A stretch of 6,590 bases of DNA from NCBI GenBank assembly GCA_035356615.1, contig DAOQSN010000069.1, positions 1-6,590 on the forward strand, given 5' to 3'. Positions 1 to 4,340 of the stretch are shown here, one piece after another. The notes below the pieces were generated by a model. It did no database searches. It saw only the letters and a list, made by a program, of their open reading frames with translations, and had not been told where the DNA came from. Made by a program: the position numbers and the translations under genes. Source of the stretch: JAKQDH01 sp029558835 (GTDB lineage Bacteria > Planctomycetota > Phycisphaerae > UBA1845). Every line of letters starts with the position of its first letter. Within the stretch, counting starts at the first letter, position 1.

Positions 1-204
1 GGCACCGCGTTCGCCAGCCACACTGTCGCAGGTCATCCAAATGGCCAAACACCAGACGTCGGCCACGGGGGCCGACGCTACTCCGCCAACTGGCTGCCAG
101 GAATGCCGTAGCCGAAGCCGCCCCCGCACGGCGCTCCGCAACACTGTGTACACGCAGGAGGTGCCGCCGGGTGCGGTCACCATGTGATCCGTGCGCAGCC
201 AGCA
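1..204. other. Region with no supportable gene, downstream of the FG-GAP/TSP3 gene
   Basis: I cannot assign a gene here. All three plus-strand frames enter open from the left edge; one closes at a TAG at 109-111 and another at a TGA at 182-184, so either could be the last residues of a gene lying to the left. On the minus strand an ATG at 181-183 opens a frame that runs off the left edge for 61 codons. It has only a weak GGA upstream, and its translation is rich in Arg and Trp with no recognisable motif. In G+C-rich DNA, open stretches this short are expected by chance. The only structure I can point to is the hairpin at 160-181, listed separately. Confidence 0.5.
160..181 (-). terminator. 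Possible terminator hairpin after the FG-GAP/TSP3 gene
   Basis: An inverted repeat lies 23 bases beyond the stop codon of the minus-strand gene. On the plus strand GGTG (160-163) pairs with CACC (178-181), and CCGC (164-167) pairs with GCGG (173-176). There is one bulged T and a five-base loop, giving 8 G+C-rich pairs. No T tract follows on the minus strand, so it is not a classical intrinsic terminator. The position is right for a 3'-end stem, but stems of this size also arise by chance in such G+C-rich sequence. Confidence 0.3.
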
Positions 205-3200
205 CTACGACCCCGTGAACGCCCGCTGGAACGCGGCGAAGTCGGCCAGGTCGACGTCGGAATCGCCGTCGAGGTCGGCGGCCGCGCAGGGTGGCGGGCA
301 CGCCATCCGGGGGCCGGTCAGGCACGGCTGGAGAATGGCGAAGTCGTCGGCATCCACGGTCCCATCGCCGTCAAGGTCGCCGGGGAGGGGCGTTGCGGGC
401 ACGCCGAATACGTAGACCGCGCCGGAGGCGGGGCCGTAGTCGTCCCTGCCGATGGCGCCGACAACCACCCAGCGGGACTCCACGTCGATGCTGCGGCCGA
501 GGCCGTCCTCGGCGAGCGCGTCCGAGGCAAGCAGCTTTGCGCCCGGCATCCAGGAGTCGCCGACGAAGCGGAAGAGGTAGGCGGCCCCCGCGCGCAGGCT
601 GCGTTCGGAGTCGTGCGGAGCACCGACGGCGGCGACGGCATCCCAGACGCCCACGGACTGCCCGAAGCATCGGGACTGGGCGTGCTCCGGGGCAAGCAAA
701 CGGGCCTCCTGGGCCCAGGTTCCCGCGCTGCGACGAAAGACAAAGGCAGAGCCGGCGTAGTTGCCGTCGTAGGGGGCGCCGACCAGCGCGACATCGGCGT
801 GAAGCCCGGCGGACAAGCCGAACTGGCCGTTGGACCCCACTTCGGGCGGTGCCAGCGTCGGCTGCCTCACCCACGCAGTGCCGTTCCAGTGGTAGGGGAA
901 CACGGACCCACGCTCACCTCGGGCATACGGGACACCCGCGATCAAGGCCTCGCCGGCCAGCGCCACGGACGAACCCATGCCGCACCACTGGTCAGGACAC
1001 CACGCGTAGAGCGCGGCGTCGAGCACCCAGTCCGGCGCACTCCGGCGGAATATGTAGACCGCACCGCTGCAAGATGCATAGCCGGGTGCCCCGACGGCCA
1101 GCACTTGTCCATCGATCCCGACCGCCGTACCAAAGCCGGATGACACCGTACCGGAGACAACAAGCTTCGCCTCCTGCACCCAGGAAGAACCGTCCCGCCG
1201 AAACACGTACACGGCGCCGGCGCAGTCCGGGCAACCTCCGCCATTGCCTGGCGCTCCGATGACGGCAACATCGTCACCCAGGTCAACGGATTCACCGAAC
1301 CGACTGCCGGCGGCGCCGTCCGCAGGCTGAAGCTTCGCCTCCAGCTCCCACCCCGCGCCGTCGAAGCGGAAGACGTAGACTGAACCCGATTCGTCGCCCT
1401 GATCGTCGTCGCCGGGGGCGCCCGCCAGCACGGTATCACCCCGGATGGCAACCGCGTGACCGAACCAGTCGAGCGCCGCGCCGTCCGGCGGGAGAAGCTT
1501 ACAGTCCTCCGGCAACTCGCAGGCGTCACCGATCCCGTCTTCGTCCTCATCCTGTTGGCCGGGATTGGGGATGGTCACGCAGTTGTCACAGACATCGCCG
1601 ACGCCGTCAGCCTCGAGGTCACCCTGATCGGGATTGAAGACCGTCGGGCAGTTGTCCGGCAGGTTATCCAAGCCGTCCCCGTCGATGTCGTCGTCGCACG
1701 CATCCCCCATGCCGTCGCCATCGGCGTCCTCCTGGCCGGGATTGGTGTTGAGGGGGCAGTTGTCGCAGGCGTCGCCGAGCGCGTCACCGTCCGCGTCGAC
1801 CTGGTCAGGGTTCGCTACCTCGGGGCAGTTGTCCTCCCCGTTCAGGAGCCCGTCGTTGTCGATGTCCTCGTCGCAGGCATCGCCGAGGCCGTCTGCATCC
1901 GTGTCGCGCTGATCGCTGTTCGGGGTGAACGGGCAGTTGTCCGTGTCATTCGGGACGCCGTCACCATCCACGTCGTCGTCACAGGCATCTCCCGCGCCGT
2001 CGCCGTCGGCGTCCTCCTGCTCCGGGTTGGCAACGGTGGGACAGTTGTCCTGGAGATTGGGAACACCGTCGCCGTCCACGTCCGCCCGCAGCCAGAAGAC
2101 GTAGGCGGCACCTGCATTCACGGCGTTGCCGTCATGCCCGTACGCCCCGATCACGCCGAGATCACCGGACGCGCTCACGGCGCAGCCGAAGACGTCAACG
2201 GCCGCGCCGTCGGAAGCGAGCAGCTTCGCCTGCTCGATCCAGTCCGCTCCCTCCCGGACGAAGAGATAGGCCGAGCCGGAGTTCGTCCCGTGGTCGTCGT
2301 CCAGCCGTGAGCCGACGATGGCCGCGTCGGCCGCGAGGGTCACCGAGCACCCGAAGTAGTCACCGGCGGCAGCGTCGGCGGGCACCATCCTGGCCACCTG
2401 CGTCCAGAGCGATCCGGTGGCGTGGAAGATGTAGGCCGCGCCCGAGCTGCCCCCGACAACGTCTGCCTCGGGCGCCCCGATGAGCAGCGTATCCGCACCC
2501 GCGGCCACGCAGGACCCGAATCGGTCTCCAGAGAGGCCGTCCGTTGGCAGCAATTTCGCTTCCTGGACCCAGGTTCCGGCGGTGAATCGGAACACGTACG
2601 CCGAGCCGGAGCCGGAGCCGTTGTCGGCGTCGCCCATGGCGCCGACGACGGCCACGTCGGCATGAACCGCCACCGACCAACCGAAGCCGTCCCCGGCTTC
2701 CCCGTCGTCCGCCTGAAGCGTGGCTTCCTGTACCCAGCCGCTTGCGCCGCGCCGAAACACGGATGCGGCACCGCGCCCGTTGTCGCGGCCGTCCATGCCG
2801 ACGATTGCCACATCACCGGCCACGGCCACCGAGCGCCCGGCCGTGTCGCCGGGCGCTCCGCCGTCCGGCAGGAGCTTGGCCTCGCACGTCCAGTCGAGCT
2901 CCAGCCGGCGGAACAGGTAGGCCGCTCCGGAGTTGCTTCCCTGGTCGTCGTCGCCGGGTGCGCCGACGATGACCAAGTCACCCGCGACGCCTACCGACGT
3001 GCCGAAGGAGTCACCGGAAGCCGCACCCGAGGGCAGCAACTTGGCGTTGAAGAGCCATGCCGGTCCGAACGGTCGAAACACGTATGCCGACCCGGCGCCG
3101 CTACCGCCATCGTCGTCGCCCGGAACGCCCACGACGACCAAGTCAGCCGACCCCGCCACGGACAGCCCGAAGAAATCGCCTTGCGACCCATCGTCGGCCC

Positions 3201-3300
3201 GGAGTTGGTAGTCCTCGTACAGCACGGACGCGCCGGCGGGCGTGGCAACGCTCACCAGCGTCACCACAGCGGTGACCCACGAGTGCCATGTCGCTTTCAC
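205..3300 (-). CDS. Secreted double FG-GAP propeller protein with TSP3 linker and C-terminal dockerin-like domain
   Basis: Complete gene of 1031 residues plus TAG. It starts at GTG 3298-3300, because a Shine-Dalgarno-like GAGAGGGAG lies 6 bases upstream and a good Sec signal peptide follows directly (Lys2, hydrophobic residues about 8-20, Ala-Gly-Ala cleavage near 24). An ATG 82 codons further upstream would bury that signal. Order of parts: seven FG-GAP repeats (residues ~26-405; FG or equivalent at 44, 99, 154, 206, 261, 316, 371), six TSP3 repeats (407-595), seven more FG-GAP repeats (596-966; 613, 668, 723, 775, 827, 879, 934), and a dockerin-like EF-hand pair (974-1030). FG-GAP repeats form beta-propeller blades, and TSP3 and dockerin motifs bind calcium. 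The protein should be extracellular or on the surface, in adhesion or scaffolding; its ligand is unknown. No catalytic motif is visible. Family assignments rest on motif recognition. Confidence 0.93.
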   Translation of the reverse strand: MKATWHSWVTAVVTLVSVATPAGASVLYEDYQLRADDGSQGDFFGLSVAGSADLVVVGVPGDDDGGSGAGSAYVFRPFGPAWLFNAKLLPSGAASGDSFGTSVGVAGDLVIVGAPGDDDQGSNSGAAYLFRRLELDWTCEAKLLPDGGAPGDTAGRSVAVAGDVAIVGMDGRDNGRGAASVFRRGASGWVQEATLQADDGEAGDGFGWSVAVHADVAVVGAMGDADNGSGSGSAYVFRFTAGTWVQEAKLLPTDGLSGDRFGSCVAAGADTLLIGAPEADVVGGSSGAAYIFHATGSLWTQVARMVPADAAAGDYFGCSVTLAADAAIVGSRLDDDHGTNSGSAYLFVREGADWIEQAKLLASDGAAVDVFGCAVSASGDLGVIGAYGHDGNAVNAGAAYVFWLRADVDGDGVPNLQDNCPTVANPEQEDADGDGAGDACDDDVDGDGVPNDTDNCPFTPNSDQRDTDADGLGDACDEDIDNDGLLNGEDNCPEVANPDQVDADGDALGDACDNCPLNTNPGQEDADGDGMGDACDDDIDGDGLDNLPDNCPTVFNPDQGDLEADGVGDVCDNCVTIPNPGQQDEDEDGIGDACELPEDCKLLPPDGAALDWFGHAVAIRGDTVLAGAPGDDDQGDESGSVYVFRFDGAGWELEAKLQPADGAAGSRFGESVDLGDDVAVIGAPGNGGGCPDCAGAVYVFRRDGSSWVQEAKLVVSGTVSSGFGTAVGIDGQVLAVGAPGYASCSGAVYIFRRSAPDWVLDAALYAWCPDQWCGMGSSVALAGEALIAGVPYARGERGSVFPYHWNGTAWVRQPTLAPPEVGSNGQFGLSAGLHADVALVGAPYDGNYAGSAFVFRRSAGTWAQEARLLAPEHAQSRCFGQSVGVWDAVAAVGAPHDSERSLRAGAAYLFRFVGDSWMPGAKLLASDALAEDGLGRSIDVESRWVVVGAIGRDDYGPASGAVYVFGVPATPLPGDLDGDGTVDADDFAILQPCLTGPRMACPPPCAAADLDGDSDVDLADFAAFQRAFTGS
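211..381 (-). other. Dockerin-like double EF-hand at the C terminus
   Basis: Residues 974-1030 contain two calcium loops of the dockerin type I pattern. The first has Asp975, Asp977, Asp979, Thr981, Asp983 and Asp986; the second has Asp1009, Asp1011, Asp1013, Asp1015, Asp1017 and Asp1020. Each is followed by a short helix-like segment beginning with Phe (DDFAIL and ADFAAF). The linker between them carries three cysteines (993, 1001, 1005). Classical dockerins attach cellulosomal enzymes to cohesins. In planctomycetes similar modules end many exported proteins without any cellulosome, and their partner is generally unknown. No cohesin is visible in the window. Confidence 0.85.
403..1515 (-). 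repeat. Second block of seven FG-GAP repeats (predicted beta-propeller 2)
   Basis: Residues ~596-966. The seven FG-type turns are spaced 55, 55, 52, 52, 52 and 55 residues apart. The core pattern is FGxSV, then a V-G-A-P turn, then an Asp/Gly/Ser-rich loop, G-A-x-Y-V-F, and W-x-x-E-A-K-L. Repeat 4 of this block has Met-Gly in place of Phe-Gly, and repeat 7 has Leu-Gly. This block is richer in cysteine than the first: CPDC at 690-693, Cys744, Cys768, Cys773 and Cys878, which could add disulfides. It opens with a strand-like LPEDCKLLPPDG resembling the W-x-x-E-A-K-L strand that ends other repeats, while its own seventh repeat stops before that strand. Confidence 0.85.
1516..2082 (-). repeat. 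Six thrombospondin type 3 (TSP3) calcium-binding repeats
   Basis: Residues 407-595. Each repeat carries an Asn-Cys (mostly DNCP), an Asn-Pro-x-Gln (NSDQ in repeat 2), and an acidic DxDxDGxGDxC unit. The first cysteines are at 420, 456, 492, 515, 551 and 574, giving spacings of 36, 36, 23, 36 and 23 residues. The second cysteines are at 440, 476, 512, 535, 571 and 594. These two lengths match the long (N-type) and short (C-type) motifs known from thrombospondin. In thrombospondins this region wraps many calcium ions and is held by disulfides between successive motifs; the same is inferred here. The sixth repeat has DNCV instead of DNCP. The acidic coding gives a long run of GAC/GAT codons. Confidence 0.92.
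2086..3225 (-). repeat. First block of seven FG-GAP repeats (predicted beta-propeller 1)
   Basis: Residues ~26-405. Seven repeats spaced 55, 55, 52, 55, 55 and 55 residues apart follow the pattern D-G-x-x-G-D-x-FG-x-SV, a hydrophobic strand, V-G-A-P-G-D-D-D, a Gly/Ser loop, G-A-A-Y-V-F, and W-x-x-E-A-K-L. The third has Ala-Gly in place of Phe-Gly. The mature N terminus (LYEDYQLRADDG) aligns with the last strand of the other repeats (such as WVQEAKLLPTDG), and the seventh repeat lacks that strand before the TSP3 region. This is what a circularly closed seven-bladed propeller would look like. Integrin alpha subunits use FG-GAP blades the same way, but the DxDxDGxxD calcium loop of integrins is not conserved here. 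Confidence 0.88.
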
Positions 3301-3306
3301 GATCGG

Positions 3307-3315
3307 CTCCCTCTC
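3307..3315 (-). promoter_or_regulatory. Ribosome binding site fixing the GTG start
   Basis: On the minus strand GAGAGGGAG ends 6 bases before GTG 3298-3300. It decides the start in favour of GTG over the in-frame ATG at 3546, because the signal peptide begins right after this GTG. Confidence 0.75.
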
Positions 3316-3361
3316 GCGGCGAGGAGTGGAGTGCCGGCCTCGCACGGCCGCGCACCGCCGC

Positions 3362-3367
3362 ATTCTA
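3362..3367 (-). promoter_or_regulatory. Possible -10 element for the FG-GAP/TSP3 gene
   Basis: On the minus strand TAGAAT matches TATAAT at five of six positions and lies about 60 bases upstream of the GTG start, implying a leader of roughly 55 bases. No convincing -35 hexamer is present 16-18 bases further upstream, so the call rests on the -10 alone. Confidence 0.3.
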
Positions 3368-3433
3368 CGGCCCGGCAAGTGTCCGGCAGAGCGGCCGGCG
3401 ATGAAAGACCGGGCTCGGGCCGGTGGACTGCGG

Positions 3434-3629
3434 AGGCACAGCAGGCTGCGGTCCGGTTCCAGCACCGGCGGGTGCTGCCCGACTCTGTGCCTGCCCCGTA
3501 GGCCCGTCTCGACCGTCAGCCCGGAGCGCCACCCCTGCGGTGGCACCGGCGTCCCCTCGGGAGTGGAGCGGCGGGATCAGGGTGCCGCGAAGCACCCGCA
3601 GCCGGCCGAGGACGCCGGAGACCGGCTGC
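3434..3629. repeat. Cluster of perfect short inverted repeats in the divergent intergenic region
   Basis: Several perfect stems sit close together. AGGCACAG (3434-3441) pairs with CTGTGCCT (3485-3492) and encloses CAGCACC/GGTGCTG (3460-3477, four-base loop). Then come GCCACC/GGTGGC (3528-3544), GGGTGC/GCACCC (3580-3597), and immediately adjacent GCAGCCGG/CCGGCTGC (3598-3629). They could mark a structured RNA, protein-binding sites or a decayed repeat. In DNA this rich in G+C one or two stems of this size per kilobase are expected by chance, so function is not established. No coding frame here looks real on either strand. Confidence 0.4.
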
Positions 3630-3700
3630 AAGGGCAAACGCTGGCGCGGGCGTCAGGTCCGATAAGAAGGTCCCTAGACACGTGCGTACACACACGCGTC

Positions 3701-3863
3701 ACCGGCGTGGGGAATCGGGCGTTCCCCTACGGTCGCGGTTCGGATCGCCGGCGCCGAATCGCGCACGGTGATGCAGGTCGCCCAGCAACGGGTTGCATCT
3801 CGCGCCGCTTCTGCCTCGTGGGTGCCAAACCCTGGCAACGACGGGGAATGACGCTTCTCGTAC
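3701..3863. repeat. Hairpin-rich segment, possible dispersed non-coding repeat
   Basis: This segment has GGGGAA/TTCCCC (3709-3727, seven-base loop), TTCGG/CCGAA around a CGCCGGCG palindrome (near 3738-3757), GCAAC/GTTGC (near 3786-3797) and TGCCA/TGGCA (3823-3837). The stretch beginning GGGGAAT at 3709 recurs imperfectly at 3843, with about 16 of 22 positions alike, as a direct repeat about 134 bases apart. A plus-strand reading of the first part gives FPYGRGSD, a string I associate from memory with spurious small proteins translated from dispersed repeats in planctomycete and related genomes. That link is recollection, not something the window can prove. Confidence 0.35.
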
Positions 3864-3928
3864 CCCACCGTGAGTTAGAGCCTCGCTAATTCCCCCCTCA
3901 GTCCTTGCTTTTGCGAATCAGAATTAGG

Positions 3929-3957
3929 TTGACACGAACGTCCTAAAATCATAAACT
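3929..3957 (+). promoter_or_regulatory. Sigma-70-like promoter (TTGACA, 17-base spacer, TAAACT)
   Basis: A perfect -35 hexamer TTGACA at 3929-3934 is followed after 17 bases by TAAACT at 3952-3957, which matches TATAAT at four of six positions. It sits in the most A+T-rich stretch of the window (about 3885-3982), as expected of a promoter island in G+C-rich DNA. It points toward the plus-strand HYR-like gene at 4341, which would then have a leader of about 375 bases. Confidence 0.5.
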
Positions 3958-3994
3958 GGAGGAGCTTCGTCTTGCCCAAATTACGAGGACCTCC
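3958..3994 (+). promoter_or_regulatory. Possible leader hairpin covering a Shine-Dalgarno-like GGAGG
   Basis: GGAGG (3958-3962) can pair with CCTCC (3990-3994). Inside it CTTCGT (3965-3970) pairs with ACGAGG (3983-3988) with one G-T wobble, closing a 12-base loop. If transcribed, it would hide the GGAGGAG that precedes the possible small ORF at 3972. However, initiation from the promoter just upstream would fall near 3964 and remove most of one arm, so the hairpin makes sense only with an earlier start site. Confidence 0.22.
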
Positions 3995-4133
3995 TTCGGC
4001 GGTGCGAGGGGCGTCGGAGGTGCGACATCGACGCCGAATCCGCCGGGAGAACGTGGGGGCTATGGAGTTCGAACCTCTGCACCCGACCCGGTCGTGGGTG
4101 TCGAGGCGGGAAGGAGTTGCTCCGCCACGTTGA
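3972..4133 (+). CDS. Possible small ORF of 53 codons (TTG start) ahead of the HYR-like gene
   Basis: A TTG at 3972-3974 is preceded at 7 bases by GGAGGAG and ends at TGA 4131-4133. The predicted 53-residue product is strongly basic (an Arg-rich stretch at residues 18-25), with no signal peptide, membrane segment or motif that I recognise. In favour are the well-placed Shine-Dalgarno sequence and the promoter immediately upstream. Against are the TTG start, the Arg-rich composition typical of chance frames in G+C-rich DNA, and a predicted transcription start that would cut into its ribosome binding site. It could be a leader peptide or not be translated at all. Confidence 0.2.
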   Translation: MPKLRGPPSAVRGASEVRHRRRIRRENVGAMEFEPLHPTRSWVSRREGVAPPR

Positions 4134-4326
4134 GGACGGGGCAGGCGAAGGGCGGGGTCGGTCGGGCCAGCCCTGCGGGTTGCGTGCAATGCGCCGACGC
4201 CCCGGGTTACGGCAAACCGTGGCGGCGGCGAGGCAGAGATCGTGCCGGCATGTCGTGAGGCAGTGGCATGCCGCAACGGACCAGCTTCGATTGAGCGTCG
4301 GTTCGGGTCGGCGTTTGACCCTTGAT
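3995..4326. other. Rest of the long leader of the HYR-like gene; one inverted repeat, no assured gene
   Basis: Apart from the doubtful small ORF overlapping its first part, I see no gene here. CGGCATG (4246-4252) and CATGCCG (4267-4273) form a perfect 7-base inverted repeat with a 14-base spacer, about 70 bases before the ATG; it could be an operator or a leader stem. A frame running from 4117 ends at TGA 4342-4344, overlapping the ATG of the next gene as ATGA. Its only upstream purine-rich box abuts the TTG with no spacing, and its Arg/Gly-rich translation looks like chance. Confidence 0.4.
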
Positions 4327-4334
4327 GGAGGAGG
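4327..4334 (+). promoter_or_regulatory. Strong ribosome binding site for the HYR-like gene
   Basis: GGAGGAGG ends 6 bases before ATG 4341-4343. It is a near-ideal Shine-Dalgarno match and, with the signal peptide that follows, fixes the start. Confidence 0.85.
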
Positions 4335-4340
4335 CGGGCA

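Noticed and set aside
1..183. Minus-strand 61-codon open frame from ATG 183 off the left edge, and a plus-strand frame ending at TAG 109-111
   Set aside because: Both are short edge frames without motif or convincing ribosome binding site; several competing frames are also open, so no choice can be defended.
184..1143. Plus-strand frame of 319 codons antisense to the second FG-GAP block
   Set aside because: No motif, and a composition expected from the opposite strand of a G+C-rich gene; the minus-strand frame contains recognisable FG-GAP repeats and a dockerin-like module.
1456..2310. Plus-strand frame of 284 codons reading as repetitive, hydrophobic, Val/Ile/Ala-rich protein opposite the TSP3 array
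   Set aside because: It is the mirror of the Asp-rich TSP3 coding: GAC read on the other strand becomes GTC (Val), which creates false hydrophobic repeats. There is no independent start signal, and the minus-strand frame has clear domain content.
3242..3889. Plus-strand frame of 215 codons across the intergenic region
   Set aside because: Arg-rich, no ribosome binding site or domain; it overlaps the start of the minus-strand gene and crosses the hairpin-rich repeat segment.
4014..4090. Possible tRNA suggested by GTTCGAAC with a T-stem-like flank near 4063-4079
   Set aside because: The acceptor stem has two mismatches, the D-arm lacks its conserved bases, the anticodon stem does not close properly and there is no CCA end.
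4209..4250. GGCAAACC (4211-4218), and GGGCAAAC at 3632-3639, recall part of the cyclic di-GMP-I riboswitch
   Set aside because: The second conserved half (the GACGCAAAGC region) and the paired helices are absent at both sites.
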